Assembly (NCBI GenBank): GCA_030849465.1
Contig: JARVLF010000017.1
Coordinates: 372,001-436,000, forward strand
Length of the DNA: 64,000 nt
Source of the DNA: Moesziomyces globuligerus
Taxonomy: Eukaryota; Basidiomycota; Ustilaginomycetes; Ustilaginales; Ustilaginaceae
Direction: 5' to 3'
Shown: positions 56,501 to 64,000 of the stretch, piece by piece
Numbering within the stretch: the first letter of the stretch is position 1
Layout: each line of letters begins with the position of its first letter
Notes under the pieces: model-generated
Told to the model about the DNA's origin: nothing
The model's database searches: none
What the model saw: the letters and a program-made list of their open reading frames with translations, nothing else
Translations under genes and position numbers: made by a program

Positions 56501-56699
56501 GGCGATGGACCGCATCCACCGGCTGGGCCAGCACCGACCGATCATTGTGAAGCGCATGGTGATCGAGAACAGCATCGAGTCGCGGATCATCGAGCTGCAG
56601 AACAAGAAGAGCGCGATGATCGAAGCGGCCATCGGCAAGGACGACGGCGCCATGGGCAGGCTGAGTGTGTCGGACCTGCGCTTCCTGTTTACGCTCTGA
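53538..56699 (+). CDS. RAD16: Rad16-type SNF2 ATPase with RING finger (global-genome nucleotide excision repair)
   Basis: 1,053 residues. The N-terminal about 400 are charged and basic/acidic, with a SUMO-interaction-like REVIVISSDDE at residues 15-25. The SNF2 ATPase starts near 430: LLPFQREGLFWM, Walker A in LADEMGMGKTIQM (about 464-476), ILDEAHNIKERSTNTAKGAF (about 572-592), and SGTPLQNRVGELYS. The Rad16 hallmark zinc insert reads CKKCPCKSLHWSF with CDMCGHTPMHHTCYW (about 634-665). A C3HC4 RING lies within the helicase at about 796-842 (CRLCTDEAEDAIMSRCKHIF, CRECV, CPYC). The C-terminal helicase motifs include LVFSQFVNFLDLI, RLEGNMSPEARN and AMDRIHRLGQHRPI. Yeast Rad16 with Rad7 finds lesions in silent chromatin and has ubiquitin-ligase activity. 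The zinc insert argues for Rad16 over Rad5 or Uls1. Confidence 0.93.
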   Translation: MPPRRSARKLSAASREVIVISSDDEAAATPAAVTLVISRTDRRRAASSVAASAISTPATARSSRTNSTYASGSHTPATSVEDGEDNDDDRKAQLDVGPLQPGRRAPAPRATRAARSASLKTAAKADTKPEVSTPATNDTRKRKRAATALDMQTQLDDDEASKAPKVEVEVKSPAPRRARSSAASKAALKTEEPKYGQDIDDADLDAFLEETFRKETRKEKAAVKGKGRAQSRAKKEEDSDDALDEVDLTPRSRRLPRRSASSGTKALKSNHNDTEDEIDGLKDENHASEDGDDYELDLSHSEDLSSDEEPLSRKRGFDRANASGGAAQAGPSTFATLEDIKFDSDETEDDDDFRPQGNNYYAEDTQYETAKQRKARLRRENHQSRLKKVDKRTRYDKNQEALIKHHPQLKTVWEDLQKTVAIIKPEEAEQPAGLTIRLLPFQREGLFWMTRQEQGTWKGGMLADEMGMGKTIQMISLMLSDRKKPCLVVAPTVAIMQWRNEIEQYTEPKLKVLMWHGANRTQDLKELQAADVVLTSYAVLESSFRKQESGFRRKSELLKEKSAVHAVHWRRIILDEAHNIKERSTNTAKGAFALQGDFRWCLSGTPLQNRVGELYSMIRFLGGDPFAYYFCKKCPCKSLHWSFADRRNCDMCGHTPMHHTCYWNNEILKPIQRSGAQHGEGRDAFRRLRILLERMMLRRTKLERADDMGLPPRTIEVRRDLFNEEEEDLYTSLYTDTTRKFSTYLDQGTVLNNYSNIFTLLTRMRQLANHPDLVLRSKTGVASKLLGDDQSEIHVCRLCTDEAEDAIMSRCKHIFCRECVRQYLDSEIEPGMVPDCPYCHATLSIDLEAEALEAPQSTIRMNDSGRQGILARLDMDKWRSSTKIEALVEELTQLRSEDKTIKSLVFSQFVNFLDLIAFRLQRAGFQICRLEGNMSPEARNRTIKHFMENPNVTVFLVSLKAGGVALNLTEASRVYLMDPWWNPSVEVQAMDRIHRLGQHRPIIVKRMVIENSIESRIIELQNKKSAMIEAAIGKDDGAMGRLSVSDLRFLFTL

Positions 56700-57497
56700 T
56701 GGTGCGTCGCACGCTCACAAGCATGAATCTGAATTTGATTGTCATTGCATCGGTGATCGGAAGTGTGATGTTGGTGATGCGAGCTTGGGTTCCGAGCGAT
56801 GTGGCGAGCGAACTTGAGGCGAGTGTTGCGAGAAGGTCAGGTGGCCAGATGGTCGCGTGGATGCGAGGCGGGCGTGTGGGGCTCGCCGGCGTTCTCCGAA
56901 GAAGCGTGCTGCAGAGCGTGCTGGCTGCAAGCCTAGCGTGAGTGCAGATTGCAAAGGCTGAAGCGCTGATTGGGGCTGATTGAAGTTAAGCGTTGTTGCG
57001 ACCCCACTTTCGACTTTTTGGTGTTCGGCTGCCTGACCGGCTCGCCTGACCGGCTCGCCCGACGCTCTGGCGCCGGCAAAAGCGCGCTTCGGACTTGGCC
57101 GAAATCAGAGACTGGACCCGGGTCCTCGGACGAGTCTGACAGCCCGAGTTCCAACTCGCTTGGTGGCAGGGCTCGCGCGCACCTTATCGTGTTCTCACTC
57201 GCAGCGCGGGGTGGCAAAATCACACAAACGCTGGCCAGTCCAACGTGGCACTTATCCTCCTCCTCCCCGCTTTGTCCTCGACACCGCTCCTCCTTTCTTT
57301 CTTCCTCTCTCCCAGGTCTCTCCCTCTTACCGTCGGCCTGGTCGCCATCACAACGAGGACCCTATCTTCGCTCCATCACTCTGCCGTCTGGATCCCCACT
57401 TGCCACTGGAAACCCCCTTGATACCCCCCGCTACCCCACGTCGTGTCCCCTCTCCTGTCCTTCCACCCACACACGCCTGCTGGTTGCTTCGCGCAAG
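56700..57497. other. Intergenic region and leader of the xanthine dehydrogenase gene
   Basis: 800 bp. The xanthine dehydrogenase frame is open upstream to about 56970, but that part shows no domain; the pyrimidine-rich DNA from about 57250 looks like promoter/5' UTR. No other gene seen. Confidence 0.5.
57184..57256 (-). promoter_or_regulatory. Two GATAA motifs upstream of the xanthine dehydrogenase gene (putative nitrogen-GATA sites)
   Basis: GATAA occurs on the reverse strand at 57184-57188 and 57252-57256, 242-314 bp before the ATG. Fungal purine-catabolism genes are commonly under GATA-type nitrogen regulators. A 5-bp motif is frequent by chance, so this is only a suggestion. Confidence 0.25.
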
Positions 57498-60400
57498 ATG
57501 CCTGTCCCGGTCAGCGCAACTCAGAGCGTCGAGGGCTTCGAACTGCCCGCGCAGTTCGCACCGGCGTCGAAGCTCGTCTTCACCGTCAACAACACGCGCT
57601 TCCAGCTCTCCCCCGCCAAGGGCGACGACCTCGACCTCACCCTTCTCGAGTTCATTCGCTCCAAGGGCTTCACCGGCACCAAGCTCGGCTGTGGCGAAGG
57701 TGGCTGTGGCGCCTGCACCGTCGTCGTCGGCAAGTACGATGCTGCCCGCACATCTGTCGCTTCGTCCTCCTCTTCCAAGGCGCCATACAGATACAAGTCG
57801 GTCAACGCATGTCTGCTCCCGCTCGTGGCGGTGCACGGCTGCCATGTGCTCACCGTCGAAGGAATCGGATCTTCCTCCAACCCACACCCTATCCAGGAAC
57901 GCATCGGAAAGCTCTTCGGCTCCCAGTGCGGCTTCTGTACACCCGGTATCGTCATGTCGCTCTACGCCACCGTCCGCAACGGCTACGGCCACCTGACCGA
58001 GGCCGACATCGAACACTCGCTCGACGGATGCCTCTGCCGCTGCACCGGCTACCGTCCCATCCTCGATGCTGCTAAGTCCTTCGCCACCGTCAAGAGCTCC
58101 ACCAACGGCTCGAACGGCTCGTCAACACATGGCACCAGCGACGACTCGGACGAAGCAGAACCCACTACCCCGCCCGACGCAGACCTCATCTCTCGCACTC
58201 CATGTGCCAAGGGCGACGACTGCTGCATGGTCAACGGTTCCAAGAAGGGTTGCGCGCCCTCGACATCCGACGCTCCCGGCATCTCGACCACCGCCCACGC
58301 TATCCAGAAGGTGCTCGATCCCAACCACTTCAAGCCATACGATGCTGCAGCCGAGCTCATCTTCCCTCCCTATCTCGCCAAGGACGCCTTCGACGCACAA
58401 GACCTCGTCTTCGTCGAGGAGCTGCCCGAGTCGGATGCGGACGAGCTTGACGGCGAGGCTGAGCCCAACAAGGCCTCCGCCTCCGCACGACAGGTCTGGC
58501 TTCGCCCAGGCTCGCTTCAGTCGCTCGTCGACTGCATGAAGCTCTACGGACTGCACGCTGGCGGCAAGATCCGCAGTGGCAACACCGAGACCGGCATCGA
58601 GGTCAAGTTCAAGCACCTCAAGTACTCGGTCTCGATCTTCGTCTCGGATCACATCAAGGACCTCGCCTTCTACCGCTCCGATGAGAGTGGCATCACCGTC
58701 GGTGCTAACCTCAGCCTCACAGATCTCGTCGCCAACCTGCGCGCCGAGCGTCCCGCCACCAGCTACGCCCAGCAGGTCAAGCGCGCCATCCTCGACAACC
58801 TCGCCTACTTTGCCTCGAACCAGATCCGCAACGTCGCCACGCTCGCTGGCAACATCGCTACGGCTTCGCCCATCTCGGATCTTAACCCGGTCTGGGTAGC
58901 TACGGGCGCCGAGCTCTCATACATCGACGCAGCCGCAGGCGAAAAGCAGGAGAAGAGCGTCAACATGCGCGACTTCTTCCTCGGATACCGCAAGACTGCG
59001 CTTCCCGCCGGTGCGGTGATCACCAAGCTCTTCGTGCCCTGGACAGCCGAAGCGGGCAGTGTCGTGCAAGCCTTCAAGCAGTCCAAGCGTAAGGACGACG
59101 ATATCGCCATCGTCAACGCGTGTCTTCGCCTGTCGGTGCGCGACGACAGCATCGTCGACGCGACGCTCGCGTTCGGCGGCATGGGCCCCACCACCATGCA
59201 GAGTGTGAAGGCACAGGCCTTCCTGGCTGGAAAGCAGTTCAGCGCGCCCGAGACGCTGGCCCAGGCGCTCCAGATCCTCGCCAAGGAGGACTTCCCGCTC
59301 TCGTACGGCGTGCCTGGCGGCATGCCCGTCTTCCGCAAGACGCTCGCCCTCGGCTTCCTCACCCGCCTTTGGGGTCTGGCAGCACCGCGCCTGGGGCTCC
59401 CCAAGCTCGCGGCGGCCATCGATGCGCTGCCCGATCTGGAGGAGCTCGCCACGAGTACGGTGGAGCGTCCCGTCACCAAGGGACTGCAGGATCTCGAAAA
59501 CGTGGCGATCAAGCAGGCGGTCGGAGACTCGATCCCGCATCTGTCGGCCATGAAGCAGGTCACGGGCGAAGCCGTGTACATCGATGACATGCCGCCTGTG
59601 GCCAACGAGCTGCATGCCGCCTTTGTGCTCTCGCAGCGCGCTCATGCCAAGCTGGCCAAGGTGGATGCCACCGAGGCCCTGCGCATGCCCGGCGTCGTTG
59701 ACTTTGTCACGTACAAGGACATCCCTGAGGGCGGTAGCAACATCTGGAACCCGCCGTCGATGGACGAGACCTTCTTCGCCGAGGACAAAGTGTATACTGT
59801 GGGCCAGATCATCGGCGTGATTGTGGCCGACAACAAGCGCCATGCGCAGGCGGCAGCGAACAAGGTCAAGATCGAGTACGAGGATCTGCCCCACATCCTC
59901 ACGATCGATGAGGCGATTGCCGCACAGAGCTTCTTCAAGCCGCGGCCCGTGATCCACCGCGGTGACTCGTCCGACGACGGCTGGAGCCAGTACGACCATG
60001 TTCTCGAGGGGGAGACGCGCATGGGCGGTCAGGAGCACTTCTACCTCGAGACCAACGCGTGTCTCGTCATTCCGGGCAAGGAGGACTCGGAGATCGAGGT
60101 CATCTCGTCCACGCAGAACCCGTCCGAGACGCAGGTCTTCTGCGCCTCGATCCTCGGCATTCCGAACAACCGTGTCGTCACGCGCGTCAAGCGTCTTGGA
60201 GGTGGCTTCGGCGGCAAGGAGTCGCGCACCATCGCGTTCGCCGCACCGCTGACGCTTGCAGCCAAGAAGCTCGGCAGACCCGTGCGTGTGATGCTCGACC
60301 GCGATGAAGACATGCTCACCACGGGCCAGCGCCATCCGTTCATGTGCAAGTGGAAGCTCGCATTCAGCAGCGAGGGCAAGCTGGAACGACTGCATGCGCG

Positions 60401-61874
60401 CGTCTATAACAACGGTGGCTGGAGTCAGGACCTGTCGCAGGCCGTGCTGGAGCGAGCCATGTTCCACATCGACAACTGCTACCGCATCCCGCACCTGCAC
60501 GTCGAGGGCTACATCTGCAAGACCAACACCATGTCCAACACCGCCTTCCGCGGCTTTGGCGGCCCGCAGGGCATGTTCTTCACCGAGGACTTTGTCAGCA
60601 AGGCGGCCGCCGTGCTCGGCATGCGGCCCGAGGCGATGCGCGAGGCCAACATGTACCGCGAAAACGACGAGACGCACTTCGGCCAGAAGCTCATCGACTG
60701 GAACGTGCCCACGCTCTGGGACCAGGTCAAGCGCTCGTCCGACTACGACGCGCGCCAAGAGGCGGTCGAGCGCTTCAACGCCCAGCACCGCTACCGCAAG
60801 CGCGGCCTGGCCATGATCCCGACCAAGTTCGGCATCTCGTTCACCGCCATCTTCCTCAACCAGGCGTACGGCGTCGTGCACGTCTACCACCACGACGGCA
60901 GCGTCCTCTTCTCGCACGGCGGCACCGAGATGGGCCAGGGCCTCCACACCAAGATGGCCCAGGTCGTCGCGACCGAGTTGGGCATTCCGGTCGAGATGGT
61001 GCATCTGACCGAGACGAATACGACGCAGGCGTCCAACACGTCGGCGACGGCTGCGTCGGCGTCGTCGGATCTGAACGGTATGGCGCTCAAGAACGCGTGC
61101 GATCAGATCAACGCTTCGCTCGGCAAGTTCCGCGACGCTGCCGCCGCCAAGGGCCTCAGCGGTGTCGAGGCTTGGAAGGATGTGGTGCATGCGGCGTACT
61201 TCAACCGCGTGCAGCTCTCTGCCATCGGCCACTACCGTACACCGGGCATCGGGTACAACTGGGCGGACGGAACGGGCACGCCGTTCTACTACTTTACCCA
61301 GGGCGTCGCCGTGGCTGAGGTGGAGCTGGACACGATCACGGGCGATCACCGCATCGTGAGGGCCGATGTGCACATGGACATCGGCCGTTCGATCAATCCG
61401 TCGATCGACGTGGGTCAGATCGAGGGCGCGTTCACTCAGGGCTTTGGACTGTTCACGCTCGAAGAGACGCTCTTCCTCAACAATGGACAGCTGGCCACGA
61501 GGGGTCCGGGCAACTACAAGATCCCGGCGTTCCTGGACACGCCGAGCGACATGCGCATCTCGTTCCTCAAGATCCAGGATCCTCAAAACCCGCAGCTGGC
61601 CAGGCACAACAAGCATCTCGGCACGATCCAGTCGAGCAAAGGCATTGGCGAGCCGCCGCTGTTCCTCGGCGCGTCCGTGTTCTTTGCACTCAAGCACGCC
61701 ATTGCCGCTGCGAGGAAGCAGTACGTGGGCGAGGGCGCCGAGGTCTTCCACCTCGTATCGCCGGCTACGCCCGAGAGGATCCGAGTCGCGATCGGAGACC
61801 CCCTCGTCCAGCTCGCAGAGGGCTCCACCCCGCGCAAGGACGGAGAGAAGCCGTTCTTTGTCGCCATTTCCTAG
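57498..61874 (+). CDS. Xanthine dehydrogenase (molybdenum hydroxylase)
   Basis: 1,458 residues from the ATG at 57498 (MPVPVSATQSVEGFELP). It oxidises hypoxanthine and xanthine to uric acid in purine breakdown. The first [2Fe-2S] cluster uses Cys65, Cys70, Cys73 and Cys105 (CGEGGCGAC); the second uses Cys144, Cys147, Cys180 and Cys182 (QCGFCTPG, CLCRCTGYRP). The FAD domain (about 325-560) has GGKIRSGNTETGIEVKF and NQIRNVATLAGNIATASP. The molybdopterin part (about 690-1440) has QEHFYLETNACLV, TGQRHPF, AFRGFGGPQGM, ISFTAIFLNQ, GGTEMGQGLHTKM, and GIGEPPLF with catalytic Glu1385. These residues fit xanthine dehydrogenase rather than aldehyde oxidase. The linker between the iron-sulfur and FAD domains carries a Cys-rich DDCCMVNGSKKGC. 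It converges with the velvet gene. Confidence 0.95.
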   Translation: MPVPVSATQSVEGFELPAQFAPASKLVFTVNNTRFQLSPAKGDDLDLTLLEFIRSKGFTGTKLGCGEGGCGACTVVVGKYDAARTSVASSSSSKAPYRYKSVNACLLPLVAVHGCHVLTVEGIGSSSNPHPIQERIGKLFGSQCGFCTPGIVMSLYATVRNGYGHLTEADIEHSLDGCLCRCTGYRPILDAAKSFATVKSSTNGSNGSSTHGTSDDSDEAEPTTPPDADLISRTPCAKGDDCCMVNGSKKGCAPSTSDAPGISTTAHAIQKVLDPNHFKPYDAAAELIFPPYLAKDAFDAQDLVFVEELPESDADELDGEAEPNKASASARQVWLRPGSLQSLVDCMKLYGLHAGGKIRSGNTETGIEVKFKHLKYSVSIFVSDHIKDLAFYRSDESGITVGANLSLTDLVANLRAERPATSYAQQVKRAILDNLAYFASNQIRNVATLAGNIATASPISDLNPVWVATGAELSYIDAAAGEKQEKSVNMRDFFLGYRKTALPAGAVITKLFVPWTAEAGSVVQAFKQSKRKDDDIAIVNACLRLSVRDDSIVDATLAFGGMGPTTMQSVKAQAFLAGKQFSAPETLAQALQILAKEDFPLSYGVPGGMPVFRKTLALGFLTRLWGLAAPRLGLPKLAAAIDALPDLEELATSTVERPVTKGLQDLENVAIKQAVGDSIPHLSAMKQVTGEAVYIDDMPPVANELHAAFVLSQRAHAKLAKVDATEALRMPGVVDFVTYKDIPEGGSNIWNPPSMDETFFAEDKVYTVGQIIGVIVADNKRHAQAAANKVKIEYEDLPHILTIDEAIAAQSFFKPRPVIHRGDSSDDGWSQYDHVLEGETRMGGQEHFYLETNACLVIPGKEDSEIEVISSTQNPSETQVFCASILGIPNNRVVTRVKRLGGGFGGKESRTIAFAAPLTLAAKKLGRPVRVMLDRDEDMLTTGQRHPFMCKWKLAFSSEGKLERLHARVYNNGGWSQDLSQAVLERAMFHIDNCYRIPHLHVEGYICKTNTMSNTAFRGFGGPQGMFFTEDFVSKAAAVLGMRPEAMREANMYRENDETHFGQKLIDWNVPTLWDQVKRSSDYDARQEAVERFNAQHRYRKRGLAMIPTKFGISFTAIFLNQAYGVVHVYHHDGSVLFSHGGTEMGQGLHTKMAQVVATELGIPVEMVHLTETNTTQASNTSATAASASSDLNGMALKNACDQINASLGKFRDAAAAKGLSGVEAWKDVVHAAYFNRVQLSAIGHYRTPGIGYNWADGTGTPFYYFTQGVAVAEVELDTITGDHRIVRADVHMDIGRSINPSIDVGQIEGAFTQGFGLFTLEETLFLNNGQLATRGPGNYKIPAFLDTPSDMRISFLKIQDPQNPQLARHNKHLGTIQSSKGIGEPPLFLGASVFFALKHAIAAARKQYVGEGAEVFHLVSPATPERIRVAIGDPLVQLAEGSTPRKDGEKPFFVAIS

Positions 61875-62311
61875 TCGCGTTTGTTTTTCTCTGTGTAGGT
61901 TCGGAATTTGCATTCTTTCTCAGACGTCGCGGTGTGTTGGAGACGTGTGCCGATGAGATGTTGTCCGAGGCCAAGAGTGGGTCAGCAGTGGATGCCGGCA
62001 GAGTTTGTGCGTGCGGTCACAGAGTGAGGCGGTGGAGAGTGTGAGGGCGACAGCACGCGATGACGCGAGAGGCCGATGCCGATGGCAGCATACGCAGGGC
62101 GGTTCGAAAACGCGCAGTCACACTTGGAGGGTCATCGGTCACTCACTCTCAACGTCACACTGATCGCTCGGGCTCTCGTGTCTGGCCGGATCTGCACTCT
62201 GGCGGCGGGCTGGAGTGGCGTGGGACATGAATGTGAATTGAAATACAGTGCGAGGGACTAGCCTCCTCGGCGCCCGGTGGGGAGCGCAGGGAGGCGGAGG
62301 AACATGGGGTA
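61875..62311. other. Convergent intergenic region (xanthine dehydrogenase / velvet gene)
   Basis: About 435 bp between two gene ends. It should hold both transcription end points. No extra gene or RNA supported. Confidence 0.5.
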
Positions 62312-64000
62312 TTACGGAACGAAAGCGGCGGAGGCTCTTCTTGCCGGCGGAGGGAGGGGTACGTAGAGGCTGGAGATGGGAGGCAGTGTCGGACGATTTG
62401 CGCGGTCGGAGGAATCGGACGAGACTTCGGACTGGGACGACTCGGCCCTGTTTGGTGCCGCATCGGCTGCGGCGTCTGCATTGAGCTTAGCGATGCCAAG
62501 ACCGAGCGCCGAGAGGTGGGGGCGGTCGTCGGGTTGTTCGGGCTTGGACGGGTAGGCTGCGACGTCGGTGGTGGACGAGTTGGGGGTTGAGGTGTGTGCG
62601 CTCGTGGTGACCGAGGACGACGAAGACCGGAGGTGGAGCGAGGGACGCTGTCGGTCGTCGAACGGCGAGAGGCGCGAGGCCTCGGTGGGCGACCAGGCAT
62701 GGCGAGGTTGCTGGTGCGGAGGTGCATGCAGCTGCGGAGCATACGTGCGAGGCTGCACGCCGAGCCGCGATAGACTCGGTAGCGCCGGAGCACGCTCTCT
62801 CACTGGCGGACTGAGACGCGGAGCAGAGTGGTTCGAGTAGACACTGGCATGGGCAGGATACGCAGGAGCAGCCGAAGCAGTAAGCGACCCGATAGGAGGC
62901 AGCATATCATCCCTTCGCTCCTCGACGCCCATCGGCCGGTTGCTCCCACCCGGGAATGCGCGCAGCGGCATCGGTCTTACGGGCTGAAGCGTCGCATCGC
63001 TGTAGGGCGATCTAGAAGCCGAGGCGTGTCTGGCCTCCAACTCGGCCGCCGCCACGCTCGGTCTCCTGGGCTGGACCACGGCCCTCTCGTCGCCGTAGAA
63101 AAAGTCGTCGGGGCTCTTGCGCTTCTTGCCCGTGTGCTTGTCGTTCGCCTTGCGCAGCTTGTACTTCATGCCGCGGTCGACGAGTGCATCCATGAGCGGC
63201 GAGCTCGCCGAGAGGCCGGGATGTTTCCTGCGTTCGTGGACCTCAAAGGCGTCGGTGTAGACCGATGCGACGCGGCAGATGCGGATACCGACGCGATCAA
63301 AGAGATCGAAGCGCAACCGGTAGAGGCCACGATTGCGCACGCCGAGCTCCTTGAAGACAAAGAAGCTCTGGTCCTCGCGCGTGTCGATGCGCGAATTGAA
63401 GGCGCTCTGCAGCGTATCTCCGACCAGGGGTTCGATACGTCTAGCATCGGCAAGGCACTCTTCGTTGGGTGCATCGCCGCGCACCAACTGCGCACGGATA
63501 AAGACCTCGGGCAACGAAAGCAGCTGCTCGTCGCCGCTTCGGTCGAGCAGCAGCTCGCAGACGGGCGGCGGATCGATGGGGATCGAGCGCGCCGTGCGCA
63601 GCGACATCTGGCTGTTGCCGATCGCCAGCCCGCGTCGAGGCTGCTGTCGAATGACGAGCGAGAAGCGCGGCTCCTGTCGACGCTGATCGCCATACATGCT
63701 CAGCGCGCGCGTTACGCTTGGCAGCACCATCCAGTCGGATCGACTCGAAATCGCGCCCGTCGCCGCACGCGGCGCATACGCCATCGAGCCCGCGCCTTGG
63801 CGACGGTGTCGATCCGAAGGCCCAGCGACGTCGAGCGACGAGGTGGGCGAATGCGAAGCCGGACTGCGCGTCCACTCGGCTTCTCGCTGCACGGGTCGAG
63901 CTGGCGCGTAGCGAGCCGATGGCGGCTGATGATGCTCATGGGCGGCGTAGTGGGGTCGCTCGTTCAGCAGCGGCTGCGAGCGCGAATGAGCATAGGCATC
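62312..64000 (-). CDS. Velvet-domain transcription regulator (N-terminus beyond the right edge)
   Basis: The reverse frame runs from a stop at 62312 to the window edge without interruption. No ATG lies between the velvet domain and the edge in a convincing place, and the Gln/His/Pro-rich lead (open to 64000) suggests the start is outside, so at least 562 residues are present. The velvet domain lies at about 63145-63675: EPRFSLVIRQQPRRGLAIG, SIPIDPPPVCELLLD, PEVFIRAQLVRGD, QSFFVFKELGVRNRGLYRLR and FDLFDRVGIRICRVASVYTD, then FEVHERRKHPGLSAS. A basic HTGKKRKSP patch after it could be a nuclear signal. Velvet proteins bind DNA through an NF-kappaB-like fold and control development, sporulation and secondary metabolism. 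The C-terminal about 320 residues are disordered. I cannot say which paralogue (VelB- or VosA-like) it is. Confidence 0.88.
   Translation of the reverse strand, partial: DAYAHSRSQPLLNERPHYAAHEHHQPPSARYAPARPVQREAEWTRSPASHSPTSSLDVAGPSDRHRRQGAGSMAYAPRAATGAISSRSDWMVLPSVTRALSMYGDQRRQEPRFSLVIRQQPRRGLAIGNSQMSLRTARSIPIDPPPVCELLLDRSGDEQLLSLPEVFIRAQLVRGDAPNEECLADARRIEPLVGDTLQSAFNSRIDTREDQSFFVFKELGVRNRGLYRLRFDLFDRVGIRICRVASVYTDAFEVHERRKHPGLSASSPLMDALVDRGMKYKLRKANDKHTGKKRKSPDDFFYGDERAVVQPRRPSVAAAELEARHASASRSPYSDATLQPVRPMPLRAFPGGSNRPMGVEERRDDMLPPIGSLTASAAPAYPAHASVYSNHSAPRLSPPVRERAPALPSLSRLGVQPRTYAPQLHAPPHQQPRHAWSPTEASRLSPFDDRQRPSLHLRSSSSSVTTSAHTSTPNSSTTDVAAYPSKPEQPDDRPHLSALGLGIAKLNADAAADAAPNRAESSQSEVSSDSSDRANRPTLPPISSLYVPLPPPARRASAAFVP

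Noticed and set aside
55922..56941. 339-residue forward ORF inside and after RAD16
   Set aside because: Out-of-frame shadow of the RING and helicase region, rich in Gly/Ala/Arg.
58917..61913. 998-residue reverse-strand ORF over the xanthine dehydrogenase gene
   Set aside because: It mirrors the strongly conserved forward gene, has Arg/His/Leu-rich composition without domains, and arises from third-position GC bias.

Overview
The window looks like nuclear DNA from a smut fungus (Ustilaginaceae-like basidiomycete; the genus cannot be fixed from sequence alone). The grounds are large GC-rich, mostly intronless genes packed on both strands, long Ser/Ala/Gln/His low-complexity tracts, 1,000-2,500 residue regulatory proteins, and a velvet-domain gene. 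Every conserved product found is fungal or eukaryotic. I saw no tRNA, rRNA or CRISPR array.

Left third (1-26.3 kb), housekeeping genes: a partial Ser/Ala-rich protein; a TFIIIC small subunit (GTF3C6/Tfc7 type); proteasome lid subunit Rpn3; an NT-C2 (EEIG1/EHBP1) protein with a histidine run; a 2,150-residue PH-domain protein with a 26-Gln tract; a bestrophin-like anion channel; an MTH1-like Nudix hydrolase; an insulysin-type M16 peptidase carrying both a mitochondrial-type N-terminus and a catalase-like KANL C-terminus; a THOC5-like mRNA-export subunit; and mitochondrial tryptophanyl-tRNA synthetase.

Middle (27.7-41.7 kb), the accessory part: an amino-acid/auxin-permease-family transporter gene is split in two. 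Its first ~223 codons end near 28402 and its last ~225 codons resume near 40330. The ~50 residues expected between the halves were not found. The gap holds about 11.9 kb of non-LTR (LINE) retrotransposon sequence in the same orientation. It contains a ~70-bp tandem repeat near the 5' side, two different zinc-knuckle ORFs, a 1,454-residue endonuclease-reverse transcriptase-RNase H ORF ending in a SUMO-interaction-like motif, and a (GTCAAC)3 tail at the 3' junction. Just beyond the transporter, a decayed antisense relic of a related LINE polymerase is recognisable from 41222 to about 41690.

Right third (41.9-64 kb), housekeeping and regulators: an Afi1/SPA polarity protein divergent from a 2,518-residue separase with intact His/Cys dyad, a Rad16-type SNF2-RING repair ATPase, xanthine dehydrogenase, and, truncated by the window edge, a velvet-family transcription regulator.

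The host genes do not form one pathway. The best candidate for something undescribed is the LINE and its damaged host gene. All calls come from reading the sequence; no database search was possible.
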